A stretch of DNA of 60,289 nucleotides from Promethearchaeota archaeon (GCA_019057775.1 JAHLWT010000315.1:1-60289); one strand, 5' to 3'. Shown: positions 36,248 to 45,463, counted from the stretch's first letter. Notes: a model not told the origin generated them from the sequence alone. Made by a program: numbers and translations.

Positions 36248-37039
36248 TTAGTGCTTGTAAATATCCTCAATTGGTTTTCCACCCTTAGATTCATGAGTAA
36301 ATTCTCCATCAGTTAAAGTAATGACCCGATCTGCAGTTTTTGCAATTCTTTTATTATGGGTAACCATTAAAATTGATTCCCCAGCATTTTTAAGCTCGAG
36401 AAAAATTTTGATTATATTCGTAGTTGTCTCCGTATCGAGTTCCCCTGTGGGTTCATCAGCAAGAATTATAAGCGGTTCATTCACTAAAGCTCTCGATATT
36501 GTTACTCTTTGTTGCTCTCCACCAGATAGTTGGGATGGAAGATGGTCCATTCGTTCTCCAAGTCCAATCCTTTTTAAAAGATATTTAACTCTCTCTTCTC
36601 TCTCTTTAGGACTCTTTTTATCGATAATCATGGGGAGTTCTACATTTTCATAAGCTGTTAGAATTGGAAAAAGGTTATAGAATTGAAAAATTAATCCTAT
36701 CTTACGCAGTCGGATTTTTTTGTGTTGTTTATTAGTCATTACCCCAAGATCAAGGCCCGTTCCTTTACTATCGACATTATATATAATCTTACCAGAATCT
36801 GGAAAATCAAGAGCGCCTAGACAATTTATTAGTGTTGTTTTTCCTGAACCAGATGGGCCAACTATGGCAATAAATTCACCTTTTTTAACTATAAGATTAA
36901 CATTGTTTAGTGCTGTGATTGTGGAATTACCTATAGTATAAGTTTTTGTAAGATTTTCCACTGTAAGGACTGTATCAGGATCTATTCTTACTGATTTCGC
37001 TGTAGCTCTTTGTTCTTTATTCATCTTCACTTTTTTCAT
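36248..37039 (-). CDS. ABC transporter ATP-binding protein (LolD/MacB type), first ATPase
   Basis: 264 residues from the ATG at 37039. The longer frame to 37165 is inside the permease gene and is not used. Walker A is GPSGSGKTTLI, signature LSGGEQQRVTISRAL, Walker B IILADEPTGEL and switch MVTHNK. The ATG overlaps the TGA of the permease (ATGA), indicating translational coupling. Energises the FtsX-type permease in lipoprotein-, peptide- or drug-related mechanotransmission or export. Substrate not inferable from the ATPase. Confidence 0.92.
   Translation of the reverse strand: MKKVKMNKEQRATAKSVRIDPDTVLTVENLTKTYTIGNSTITALNNVNLIVKKGEFIAIVGPSGSGKTTLINCLGALDFPDSGKIIYNVDSKGTGLDLGVMTNKQHKKIRLRKIGLIFQFYNLFPILTAYENVELPMIIDKKSPKEREERVKYLLKRIGLGERMDHLPSQLSGGEQQRVTISRALVNEPLIILADEPTGELDTETTTNIIKIFLELKNAGESILMVTHNKRIAKTADRVITLTDGEFTHESKGGKPIEDIYKH
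37036..37039 (-). promoter_or_regulatory. ATGA stop-start overlap coupling permease and ATPase
   Basis: On the minus strand the permease ends in TGA at 37038-37036 and the ATPase begins with ATG at 37039-37037. The four-base overlap fixes the ATPase start and suggests stoichiometric translation. Confidence 0.75.
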
Positions 37040-40000
37040 CGTGTTCTCACCGCATCTATTATATTCAAGTTTGCTGCCCATTTTGCAGGGTATCGTGAAC
37101 TTATTATTGTTGTAATTAAAGTAGCTGACACTAAAATAATAATGGTTAACCACGGAATCGTCCATGTAACTGTGAGAAATCCACCCCCAGGTAAATTATT
37201 CACCATTAAGGTTCCTTGAACAAAACCTGCGAATATACCTGCAAAAACACCCAAAAGAGATAGAATTATTGTTTCTCCTGATATTGATCTAATCACACCT
37301 TTTTTACTCAGCCCTATCGACCTAAGCATCCCTATTTCCCTCCTACGCGACATTGTGGTTAGTAAACTATGTAATGTCAATCCAATCATTGCAATTATTA
37401 TCGCGAAAAGAAGCAAACCATTCATTATGAAAACAATCATATTAAGAATTGTTTTGAAATTTGAAGCCATAAATGTTCTTGTAAAACTAAATAATACGAG
37501 ATATTTTTCACCTTCAATGAAATCTAACACGGTCTCCAAAACTTCCTCATCATCTACTCCTGCCTCCACCCATACGAACCAATCATATACAAAAGTTCTA
37601 ATTTCAAGAGACAGACTTTTAACATCAATTATTGTCCAATTCCCAGCCTCATTTGATAATTCTGTTAAAATTGAGTTTTTTAGGGATGAAATGTTTTTTG
37701 AATTATCGCTGTGAAGTAGAACTGATGTTATTTTATCATTAGAATAGTCAACACCTTTATAATAAGCGTATGTACTATCTCTCGCTTTTTCGTAATTTAT
37801 GTAAACCGAATTTCCTCCAACTTCAAATCCAGTCTCAAAGCCGGCCATCCAATTATATCTTTCTGTATTATTAAAGGTGGGTGATTCAATTATTCCAACA
37901 ATTTCGAATATTGGCCAAGAACTTACAGGAGTTGGCGCAAACATTAAATGTTGCGGAAGAATACTTATATTATCACCAATTTTGGCTGTTGGATGATTTT
38001 TTACATATGTTTCATCAACTACACAAACATTTTCTGTCGTATCTAGAAGTTCTTCCATTGTAGATCCTACATAGCTCATATTTTTCTCAATAAGACTATT
38101 GTTGCCAAAAAATGAATCAGATTTTAGTTTTCCAGTAGAATTTGTATGAATACCAACAACAGAAGTTGCAAAATCCATTGTGGAATTATAAGATGTAAAA
38201 GTATAAGATTCCATTCTTGTAGTATAGTAGTCAACTCCACTCATACCATCTAATAAAGTCTCTATACTAGAGAAATTAAACCAATTTGCCGTCAGAGCGT
38301 CTATCGTTTCGTTTCCTGTTTGACCTAATTGCCTAAAAACCAAATCTGTCCCTCCCCCAGGTAAATTTTTAGATGCTATTTCCTCATAAATTGTCCAAGC
38401 GACATATATATTATAAGTTTTTCCACCACCCCCTCCAAAGCCTCCCATGAGATCAAGTGTTGAAAAACCTGGAATAGTTTCGACAATACCAACAACACTC
38501 ATATTAACAATTATCGTATCTTCATGAGCATTATTAAAATCCATACTTATCATAGCTGTTAAGTTAGCAAAAGTTAAGCCTAGTGAGAAATCTATCGGTA
38601 AAATATCACCTACCTCAATATTATAATCATCTGCTAAGGGTTTTTCAATTATAACGTTATTTCCAGAAGGAAGTTCATCCATTAATTTAGTGGAAGTCAT
38701 AGTGCTAGGAGAAATTATGGGTATTTTTGAAATGTGGTCTTTTACATCTCCAGGATCAATCACATTCGTCGAAATGGAGATATTATAATCACTATCAAGA
38801 GACCTATGTCCAATCCATTCCCCTTCAATTTGAATTCGTGCATTTTGATGACTAACACCCATAACATCTTCAATTCCAGTCTGGTTAATAAGATCATCCT
38901 CGAAAGATCTAGGTGTGTTATAAGTATATATTCGTGCATCACTTCCCACAAAATTATAAACGGTTGTATTAACACCTTCACGCATTGAATCCATCATAAT
39001 ACTCATACCAATAAGAAAACTAGTTGTTAAAGCGATCATTGCGAAGGTCAGGACGGTACGTTTTTGGTGCCTTAATATATTTTTTTCTGTTAATAATCTT
39101 GTTTTTCTAAGATACGGTAAAAACAATATTACAAATACTCGATTGATATATTTAAGTAGTAAAGCCAATAACCAAATAATACCTAATAATACAAGGGTAG
39201 GTCCTAAAAAGGCGTTCATATTTTCCCCTCCCATACCTTCAAAACCTCCTTCAAAACCACCACCACTAGATGGCATATTGATCATCCAAACTCCCACAAC
39301 AATAATTAAACTACCAACTATGTATGAGATCGCTCTCTTTATATAATGTCTTTTCTCTCTTTTAGTCTTTTCTTCAAGAGGGCTTAAACATTCAATAATT
39401 GGCTTACGACTTGCTTTCCAACTGGGGTAAAGTGAAGCAACAATACACGCTCCTAGCCCAACTACAAATGTTATAATTACTGTTGATGGTAATAAAATAA
39501 TTTCAAAACTATCAGGAACAAATCCTTCAGCTATTGTTAGATTTTGGAGTGTATCCACAGTAACTGTAAAGATTACATAAGATATAAAATAAGAAGCGAT
39601 TGTCCCAATAATCGCTCCGATTAATCCCATTACTACACCTTGGGTTAGAAATAATCTAAAAGTTTCAGATTTCGACGCACCGATAGCTTGGAAGATTCCA
39701 GTCTCATATTCCTGCTCCTTCTTTATAATGTTGAAAACATTCATTATTAATATCATTGAAAGTATTAAGGCAATTAGCCCAAACATCATAAACATAATTT
39801 CCATCATGTCCATGGTACTGACTATCATATCTAAATTATCACTCTTTACATCTAAGAGACTCCAATCATCATCACCAGTAAGAGCTTCTAATATCTCATC
39901 AAGTTCCAGTACTACTGGAGCAACTCTTTTTATGTGATCAACACCTACAGCGCATAGCGTATATTCACCAGTATGATCTTCAGAGCCATCAACAAGCTCA

Positions 40001-40737
40001 TGGGCATTAGCAATACTCGTAAATAGAGCAGCTCCTTGTGCGGATGAGTATCCATCTGATGGGTTCTCGGCATCAAAATCACGTGCTTCACTTGTATCTC
40101 GTACGACAGCAACAACTGTATAAGCAATCCATGTTCCTGTATCTGTAGAGACATATCCTTGGTCGACTCCCTCATATGGGAGAATCCATATAGTATCTCC
40201 AGCCGAGAAATTTCTTCCAAATTTGATTTTTAAAGCTTCTGTAATAACTATTACTCGATCTCCATTACTAACATCTTCATACTCAAGAAGACCTTCGAAA
40301 GTCTCCTCATCACTCACGGAATCTAATATAAATGGTCTACCGCCTAAACTTTTCTCTCCTTGTGCGGTATGATTAATTCCAAATACTAAAGTTCTTGTGC
40401 TATTATCTATTTGATTCCCACTGTCAGTCGAACTTAAATAAACATTAAATCCTGTAATTCTATAAGCAATTGAGTCAATATGTGATATAGAATCAATTTC
40501 ATCATTAATCTCATCACGTTCAAACCAGACATCTGTACCATTAACAGGTTTTATTAGAATATCAGCGGATCCCATTTGGGAGTCCATACCCTGTAATAAC
40601 ATAGCACCAAATGAATCAGATACAATCATTACGCCACCAAACAACGCCACACTAAGAACTAGTGTAATTATCGTAAGAATATAACGAGTTTTACGTCTTT
40701 TCATATTGCGTAAAGCAATTTTAGTTATTACTCCCAT
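37036..40737 (-). CDS. Large FtsX/MacB-type ABC permease
   Basis: 1233 residues. The N-terminus TKIALRNMKRRKTRYILTII is the classical first helix of MacB-like permeases, followed by a periplasmic-type region of about 250 residues. The first FtsX domain (about 310-435) reads MFGLIALILSMILIMNVFN and EYETGIFQAIGASKSETFRL. A second half starts at about 550 with EKNILRHQKRTVLTFAMIAL, a large extracellular region of about 450 residues, then a second FtsX domain (SRRREIGMLRSIGLSKKGVI). Both halves are therefore fused in one chain, as in archaeal and Gram-positive eight- to ten-helix permeases. First gene of the operon, divergent from the TetR gene, with operators between. Probably exports or extracts a hydrophobic or toxic molecule. 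Confidence 0.9.
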   Translation of the reverse strand: MGVITKIALRNMKRRKTRYILTIITLVLSVALFGGVMIVSDSFGAMLLQGMDSQMGSADILIKPVNGTDVWFERDEINDEIDSISHIDSIAYRITGFNVYLSSTDSGNQIDNSTRTLVFGINHTAQGEKSLGGRPFILDSVSDEETFEGLLEYEDVSNGDRVIVITEALKIKFGRNFSAGDTIWILPYEGVDQGYVSTDTGTWIAYTVVAVVRDTSEARDFDAENPSDGYSSAQGAALFTSIANAHELVDGSEDHTGEYTLCAVGVDHIKRVAPVVLELDEILEALTGDDDWSLLDVKSDNLDMIVSTMDMMEIMFMMFGLIALILSMILIMNVFNIIKKEQEYETGIFQAIGASKSETFRLFLTQGVVMGLIGAIIGTIASYFISYVIFTVTVDTLQNLTIAEGFVPDSFEIILLPSTVIITFVVGLGACIVASLYPSWKASRKPIIECLSPLEEKTKREKRHYIKRAISYIVGSLIIVVGVWMINMPSSGGGFEGGFEGMGGENMNAFLGPTLVLLGIIWLLALLLKYINRVFVILFLPYLRKTRLLTEKNILRHQKRTVLTFAMIALTTSFLIGMSIMMDSMREGVNTTVYNFVGSDARIYTYNTPRSFEDDLINQTGIEDVMGVSHQNARIQIEGEWIGHRSLDSDYNISISTNVIDPGDVKDHISKIPIISPSTMTSTKLMDELPSGNNVIIEKPLADDYNIEVGDILPIDFSLGLTFANLTAMISMDFNNAHEDTIIVNMSVVGIVETIPGFSTLDLMGGFGGGGGKTYNIYVAWTIYEEIASKNLPGGGTDLVFRQLGQTGNETIDALTANWFNFSSIETLLDGMSGVDYYTTRMESYTFTSYNSTMDFATSVVGIHTNSTGKLKSDSFFGNNSLIEKNMSYVGSTMEELLDTTENVCVVDETYVKNHPTAKIGDNISILPQHLMFAPTPVSSWPIFEIVGIIESPTFNNTERYNWMAGFETGFEVGGNSVYINYEKARDSTYAYYKGVDYSNDKITSVLLHSDNSKNISSLKNSILTELSNEAGNWTIIDVKSLSLEIRTFVYDWFVWVEAGVDDEEVLETVLDFIEGEKYLVLFSFTRTFMASNFKTILNMIVFIMNGLLLFAIIIAMIGLTLHSLLTTMSRRREIGMLRSIGLSKKGVIRSISGETIILSLLGVFAGIFAGFVQGTLMVNNLPGGGFLTVTWTIPWLTIIILVSATLITTIISSRYPAKWAANLNIIDAVRTR

Positions 40738-40855
40738 TTTTTTCTTTACTCTTTTTTTTATTTTTTTTGTGTAGGATGTCTATCTAAAAATATTTTTATA
40801 GAAATGTTATCTAATTTTAGTTATTTAAACCTAAGTTAAAGCAAAATTCGATTTG

Positions 40856-40871
40856 TTCGATCACTGCTCGA
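40856..40871. promoter_or_regulatory. Candidate TetR operator, copy 1
   Basis: TTCGATCACTGCTCGA is a near-palindrome that matches the second copy at 40906 in 13 of 16 positions. A half-site TTCGATTTG precedes it at 40847. A TATA-like TTTATAAATAA starts at 40872, immediately beside it, so repressor bound here would block the promoter. It lies in the divergent region between the ABC operon and the TetR gene. Confidence 0.65.
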
Positions 40872-40905
40872 TTTATAAATAACATCTTTAATTCTTAATA
40901 AATTT

Positions 40906-40921
40906 TTCGAACACCGTTCGA
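40906..40921. promoter_or_regulatory. Candidate TetR operator, copy 2
   Basis: TTCGAACACCGTTCGA has perfectly complementary arms TCGAAC and GTTCGA around a three-base centre. Its start is exactly 50 bp from that of copy 1, about five helical turns, so two dimers would lie on the same face. The TATA-like ATATTTAAAAG at 40923, next to it, precedes the TetR start, implying autoregulation. Confidence 0.7.
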
Positions 40922-40992
40922 CATATTTAAAAGTTTTAAAACCATATTGTAATTAGGATTTTTAGTTCAAATAATAATTTTTTATAAAAAAA

Positions 40993-41580
40993 ATGCCCAA
41001 TATTGAAACTAAGGACAAGATTCTTAAAGTAGCAAAAAAATTAATCGTTAAAAATGGATATAGTGCTATAAGCTCAAGAAGAATTGCGAAAGAATCCAAA
41101 ATTAGTGTTGGAACGTTATATCACCACTTTCCGAATGGCAAATTATCAATCTTATATGAAATTATACTTTCTTATGGCAACGAATTCATAGAAAATTTTG
41201 ATCTTTCTAAAGTTGGTCAGTTAAATAATCCAGAAGTAGGTAAAGCTTATTTATTTAAATATTTAGAAAGGCACCGCAAATTTGCACCATTAATTAATGG
41301 GTTTGAAGTAGAAATACTTACGAACAAAAATGCTTTAAAAGATCTAGAGAAGTTAATGCAATCTGGAAAGAATCGTTTGGATACTTTTTTAAAGAACATT
41401 TTTTTAAAGTTTTACCCAAATATCAAGGAACCAGAAAAAACTTTCTTTATCGTTGGGAGAATTTGTACGAGTCTTATACATACGCATGTCATTCTAGATA
41501 ATTTTTATGGTACAGATAAGGAATTCATAGATATATTGTATAGGATGCTAAGTGGTTTATTGACAAATAATTCGGATTAA
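40993..41580 (+). CDS. TetR-family transcriptional regulator
   Basis: 195 residues. The N-terminal DNA-binding domain is KDKILKVAKKLIVKNGYSA, then SSRRIAKESKISVGTLYHHF, the canonical TetR helix-turn-helix with its LYxHF end. The remaining 140 residues are helical and act as ligand-binding and dimerisation domain. It is divergent from the FtsX-type ABC operon, with two matching palindromes in the 255-bp gap, so it most likely represses that operon and itself until a ligand binds. Good agreement between protein family and site architecture. Confidence 0.88.
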   Translation: MPNIETKDKILKVAKKLIVKNGYSAISSRRIAKESKISVGTLYHHFPNGKLSILYEIILSYGNEFIENFDLSKVGQLNNPEVGKAYLFKYLERHRKFAPLINGFEVEILTNKNALKDLEKLMQSGKNRLDTFLKNIFLKFYPNIKEPEKTFFIVGRICTSLIHTHVILDNFYGTDKEFIDILYRMLSGLLTNNSD

Positions 41581-41691
41581 ATTCTATCTCTAAATCAATG
41601 TTTATTGATGATAGTTTTTTATTTATTGTTTACCAATTTATCAAATAAGAAGAAGAATGACGAAAAATATTAGGGAAGAGGTTAATCGAAA

Positions 41692-42879
41692 ATGATTGAA
41701 ATTGCCGATATCAAAAATATAGTTGTGATTGGAGCAGGAATAATGGGACAAGGAATTGCGCAAGTGTCCTTAATGGCAGGCTACAATGTCACTTTAATTG
41801 ATATAAAAGATGAATTTGTAGATAATGGATGGAAAGAAATTGAAAAAGGCTTAGAGAAGGTTAATAAAAAGGGAAAATTAGAGGGTGTATCTATAGATGA
41901 TCTTATGGCAAAATGTACAAAATCAATAGATCTAGCTTCAGTAGTTAAAGATGCTGATTTTGTGTTTGAAGCAATTGTAGAAAAGATGGAACTTAAAAAA
42001 GATGTATGTGCCACTGTTATGGAACATGCACCTCCTCACTGTATTTTTGCTTCAAATACATCAACATTTCGCATAACAGAAATAGCTGCTGGTTCAAAAA
42101 GACCTGAACAAATTATAGGTATGCATTTTTTTCCCCCAGTCTATACGCAAGGATGTGTTGAAGTAATGAAGGGAGAACAAACTTCTGATGATGTTCTAGA
42201 TATTTGTGTAGCAATTGGTGAAAAATTACCTTGTCTTAAAGGAAAAAGACTTTCTGTTCGAATTGAAAAGGAAAGTCCAGGATTTATTGCCAATAGATTA
42301 CTAATCCCCCCTATCATGTATATTGGTTGGATTTTGGATCAAGCATATGAGAAGAACATTCCATGGGAACAGATTGATGCTGATGCGGGGGCAGGACAAT
42401 TACTCCAAATGGGGCCATGTCAATTAATAGATTATCTTGGAGTGGATGCCGCCTATAATAGTATAAAAAGTTATGAAAAATATATATCTCCTGATTTTTC
42501 TCCAGGAAAAGTCTTAACAAAATTAGTAAGAGAAGGAAATTTGGGAAAAAAAACAGGAAAAGGGTTCTATGATTGGACAAAAGGAACACCTAATCTAGAT
42601 TTTAGTAAAAAAGCTGGCTTATTAAACCCAAAAATTCATTTTGCAATCCAACTAAATGAAGGGTGCAAGCTTTTGGAAGATAATATCGTTTCTGGATATA
42701 AAATTATTGACGATATTATGTTAAAAGGAACTAATATGCCTGGTCCGTTTAGTGCCGGAAGAAATAATTTTGAAAAATGGTCGATATTGCTAGAAGATAC
42801 AGCAGAAAAGATGGGAAAGAATTACATTAAACCGTGTAATTTAATGAAATCTGGTGATTTCGTTAAGATGAGAAGATAA
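41692..42879 (+). CDS. 3-hydroxyacyl-CoA dehydrogenase, second copy (active-site variant)
   Basis: 395 residues, homologous over its whole length to the gene at 23010. The NAD motif is VVIGAGIMGQGIAQ, followed by ASNTSTFRITEI. The catalytic block reads MHFFPPVYTQGCVEVM: His145 is kept but the Asn that normally follows (HFFNPV) is Pro148. SPGFIANRLLIPPIMYIG starts the C-terminal domain. The change suggests altered substrate use or weak activity. AGAGG precedes the ATG. The last 127 bp recur, decayed, at 43820-43946. Confidence 0.85.
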   Translation: MIEIADIKNIVVIGAGIMGQGIAQVSLMAGYNVTLIDIKDEFVDNGWKEIEKGLEKVNKKGKLEGVSIDDLMAKCTKSIDLASVVKDADFVFEAIVEKMELKKDVCATVMEHAPPHCIFASNTSTFRITEIAAGSKRPEQIIGMHFFPPVYTQGCVEVMKGEQTSDDVLDICVAIGEKLPCLKGKRLSVRIEKESPGFIANRLLIPPIMYIGWILDQAYEKNIPWEQIDADAGAGQLLQMGPCQLIDYLGVDAAYNSIKSYEKYISPDFSPGKVLTKLVREGNLGKKTGKGFYDWTKGTPNLDFSKKAGLLNPKIHFAIQLNEGCKLLEDNIVSGYKIIDDIMLKGTNMPGPFSAGRNNFEKWSILLEDTAEKMGKNYIKPCNLMKSGDFVKMRR

Positions 42880-42912
42880 TTTTTAGCTGTTCAGCTACAA
42901 AAAACATATATT

Positions 42913-43704
42913 TTATTTTAAACTCTCTAATTCTTTCTTAAGTTCTTTTGCTGCTGCGTCGGGAGTCCATTCTATTACTTTTTCTATTGCATTTAAAGCA
43001 TTAGGTATATCCCCCAGTGTTTGATAAGCTCTAGCAAGAAAACCATAGTGCATAGCATTATCTGGATTCAATTCAATTGCCTTATTCATTAAGTCTAATC
43101 CGATGTCCCCCTTGCCAACTCTACAATGTACAAAACCTACTATTATAAGAAAATCTGCTTCATTTGGGCAGTTCTCGAGTGCAACCTTAAGATATTTTGT
43201 TGAGTTAGTCGAATCCCCCAGATTATGATAAGCTAAACCGAGATTTGCTTTAATTATTACTGAATTAGGATAATATTCTAAACCCTTTTTAAGAATAACA
43301 GACATCTCTTTGAAATTCTTAAGCTCAAAATATGCGTCCGCCACTAAAAAGAATATTACTTCATTATATAATGGATTCTTTTTAATTATTTGATTCATCG
43401 TTTTAATTGCCATTTTATAGTCTTTTTTGGTTTTATAATTTACTGCAAGCAAGAACAGGTAATATTCCTTGGGATAAGGGTCATCTTTAGGTCTCTTTTT
43501 AATTGCTATTTTTAATTGCTCGATGCCCGCATCATATTCACCAATAACATTATAGGCGCCAGAAAGTTTTACTCTACTAAGGCAGTAATTGGGATCGATC
43601 TCAATTGCTTGTAAAAGAAGAAGTATTGTCTCATCAAATTGCTTTTCCTTAGCATATCCATCAGCAACTTCAATTAATTCCCGAATTTCATCATTAGGGT
43701 CCAT
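42913..43704 (-). CDS. TPR-repeat protein
   Basis: 263 residues made of about seven tetratricopeptide repeats: DPNYCLSRVKLSGAYNVIGE, NPLYNEVIFFLVADAYFELK, YPNSVIIKANLGLAYHNLGD, NPDNAMHYGFLARAYQTLGD. No other domain and no signal peptide. Probably a protein-interaction scaffold; the partner is unknown. The gene lies between the intact 3' end of the second hydroxyacyl-CoA dehydrogenase and a decayed copy of that end. Confidence 0.8.
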   Translation of the reverse strand: MDPNDEIRELIEVADGYAKEKQFDETILLLLQAIEIDPNYCLSRVKLSGAYNVIGEYDAGIEQLKIAIKKRPKDDPYPKEYYLFLLAVNYKTKKDYKMAIKTMNQIIKKNPLYNEVIFFLVADAYFELKNFKEMSVILKKGLEYYPNSVIIKANLGLAYHNLGDSTNSTKYLKVALENCPNEADFLIIVGFVHCRVGKGDIGLDLMNKAIELNPDNAMHYGFLARAYQTLGDIPNALNAIEKVIEWTPDAAAKELKKELESLK

Positions 43705-44078
43705 TTTTCTTCTACTAATTTATTCTTTTTAATTAGTTTCTTCTAATTCATCAAATCATTTATAATTTTCATTTATTAAATCTTCAATAATACATTTTTT
43801 GAAGAGATAATGATGAAATTTTGAAAATTGGTCTAAATTGCTAGAAGATACAGCAGAAAAGATGGAAAAAATATACCTTTAACCTTGTAATTTAATGAAA
43901 TCTGGTGATTTCGTAAATAAGAGAAGATAACCTTTAGCTGTTCAGCCCTATTTGCTAAAAAAACAACTTTAAAATTCCAAACTGTTTCTTTCTTTACGCT
44001 TTCACAAATTTTAAATAACTTTTCTTCTACATTAGTGGTGAATCTTCTAAATATAAGATTATTTAAGGTTATTTAATT
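43705..44078. other. 374-bp intergenic region holding a decayed gene fragment
   Basis: Upstream of the TPR gene (minus) and of the longin-like gene (plus). Positions 43820-43946 are a copy of the end of the second hydroxyacyl-CoA dehydrogenase (separate entry). TATA-like AAATATAAGATTATTTAA at 44049-44066 probably serves the gene at 44079. Nothing else recognised. Confidence 0.6.
43820..43946 (+). pseudogene. Decayed duplicate of a 3-hydroxyacyl-CoA dehydrogenase 3' end
   Basis: About 127 bp nearly identical to 42769-42895. Shared blocks include ATTGCTAGAAGATACAGCAG, TAATTTAATGAAATCTGGTG and TTTAGCTGTTCAGC, with small substitutions and indels that destroy the frame. It includes the stop codon and 15-20 bp of downstream sequence, so it came from a DNA-level duplication, not from coding similarity. 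The bases that follow (CCAAACTGTTTCTTTCTTTA) weakly resemble the region after the original, so the duplicated segment may once have been longer. Confidence 0.85.
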
Positions 44079-44741
44079 ATGAATCCCGTAGAAGTTTATA
44101 TAATTGCTAAAGATGCAGGTATATTACTATATAAGTATTCAATTGTGAATTTAGGGCAAACTGATAAGGATGAATTAATGTCTGGCTTTTTATCTGCTCT
44201 TAATAATTTTGTGAAAGAGTTAGATTTTCCTGATGGGGTGTCACTAATCCGATCTGGACATTTAGAAGCCCGTTTCAGCCCTGGTAAGCATGTTTTTTCC
44301 GTGCTAATAATAGATTATCAAATACCCCTAGGATCATCTACAGAACCTATTCTTAGTGGTCTTGCGGAGGAAATCACTGAACACTTTGAAACAAAGTATA
44401 AGGACTCCTTAGATGAACAAATAAAATCAAACAAATTTAAAACGAAAACTTTTGATGATTATTGGAAAGACATCGATCAAATCATTGATTTATATGGTGA
44501 ACAATCACATGAATTATATCAAAAGTTAGTGTTGATTGAAGCTATGTATGCTAAAGTGCCACAAAAATGGTGTCTTCCTCTGATTGAACAAGCAGGACAG
44601 GGAAAAAAAGTGGATATTGTAAAAAACATTCCAGAGATGTATCACAAGCTCTTAAAGTCAGCTATCCAAAAGGTAAATCATAATAGCTATCCCGTGTGGG
44701 AGATCTTTATAGTACCTTTGATTGACCCTAAATCTTTTTAG
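44079..44741 (+). CDS. Longin-like (profilin-like) domain protein, stand-alone
   Basis: 220 residues. Residues 1-115 (VYIIAKDAGILLYKYSIVN; DELMSGFLSALNNFVKEL; VFSVLIIDYQIPLGSS) match in order and spacing the N-terminal domain of the longin-GTPase fusion at 50647 (VNILTKDGKSLLFRNY; LLAGFLSAFSGFMKEI; IIIVACTDLED). The beta-strand/helix order resembles longin or roadblock-type folds. The rest is helical with no known domain. In Asgard archaea such domains accompany small GTPases, so it may be a GTPase partner. The final codons PLIDPKSF recur twice further downstream. Confidence 0.55.
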   Translation: MNPVEVYIIAKDAGILLYKYSIVNLGQTDKDELMSGFLSALNNFVKELDFPDGVSLIRSGHLEARFSPGKHVFSVLIIDYQIPLGSSTEPILSGLAEEITEHFETKYKDSLDEQIKSNKFKTKTFDDYWKDIDQIIDLYGEQSHELYQKLVLIEAMYAKVPQKWCLPLIEQAGQGKKVDIVKNIPEMYHKLLKSAIQKVNHNSYPVWEIFIVPLIDPKSF

Positions 44742-44820
44742 AGGGTTTCAAATTTAAGTAAGAAATGTTTTCAAAAAGTAAGATTTATATTCTTACAAAT
44801 ACTTCATTTTTTGAATAATT

Positions 44821-45060
44821 ATGGAAATAAAACATTGTAGGTTATCAACGAAAGGACAACTGACTATTCCCAAAGAATTTAGGGAAAAACTTAATATTCA
44901 TGCTGGAGATGAAGTAATTTTGTATCTTAAAGATGAGAAGATTATCGTGTCGCCAAAAATAATGGACATTAGAATGCTACGGGGACTACTGAGAGAAGAA
45001 ATTGATGTTGAGAAGGTAGATGATTTTTTAAAATCTGAAAGGAAGAAGTGGAGGTTATAG
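44821..45060 (+). CDS. AbrB/SpoVT-type antitoxin
   Basis: 79 residues. HCRLSTKGQLTIPKEFREKL is the swapped-hairpin AbrB DNA-binding motif, followed by GDEVILYLKDEKIIVSPK. The C-terminal 30 residues (LLREEIDVEKVDDFLKSERK) form the toxin-binding helix. The PIN-domain toxin starts 2 bp after its stop, a standard VapBC layout; AbrB-VapC autoregulation of such operons is common. Confidence 0.85.
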   Translation: MEIKHCRLSTKGQLTIPKEFREKLNIHAGDEVILYLKDEKIIVSPKIMDIRMLRGLLREEIDVEKVDDFLKSERKKWRL

Positions 45061-45061
45061 T

Positions 45062-45463
45062 TTGGATTTATATATTATCGATACAGTCGCTTTTTTAGCA
45101 TATTTAGCAGATAAACTTCCGGTGGAAGCGGATGAATTGTTTAAAAGAGCGGAAAAAAAACAGCTAAGGCTATTACTACCTTCAATAGCGTTAGGAGAAT
45201 CTCTTTATACTATTTATAAAGGAAGGGATATTTTTGGAAAAAGTATTTCATTAGAAAAAGTTGATTTAATATTTCAAATACTTAGAAATAAAGATGTTAT
45301 TGAATTAGTTAATTTGAGTTTAGAAGGTTGGCAAATTTTTCATGGATTGAAATTACCAGAATTACACGATCGAATGATTGTGGCTATATTTCATCTCTAT
45401 AAAGCAAAAGCTATTGTTACAAATGACCCAGAAATCTCAGAAAATACTAGTTCTATATGGTAA
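45062..45463 (+). CDS. PIN-domain ribonuclease toxin (VapC-like)
   Basis: 133 residues from a TTG 1 nt after the antitoxin stop. Acidic metal-binding residues lie in LYIIDTVAFLAYLA (Asp7), ALGESLYTI (Glu), ELHDRMIVAIF (Asp) and IVTNDPEIS (Asp), the order of PIN nucleases. Probably a site-specific RNA endonuclease held by the AbrB partner. The TTG start and tight spacing suggest translational coupling. Confidence 0.82.
   Translation: MDLYIIDTVAFLAYLADKLPVEADELFKRAEKKQLRLLLPSIALGESLYTIYKGRDIFGKSISLEKVDLIFQILRNKDVIELVNLSLEGWQIFHGLKLPELHDRMIVAIFHLYKAKAIVTNDPEISENTSSIW

Noticed and set aside
37040..37165. N-terminal extension of the first ABC ATPase
   Set aside because: It lies inside the permease gene and is Asn/Tyr-rich and unlike ATPase N-termini; the ATGA overlap gives a better start.
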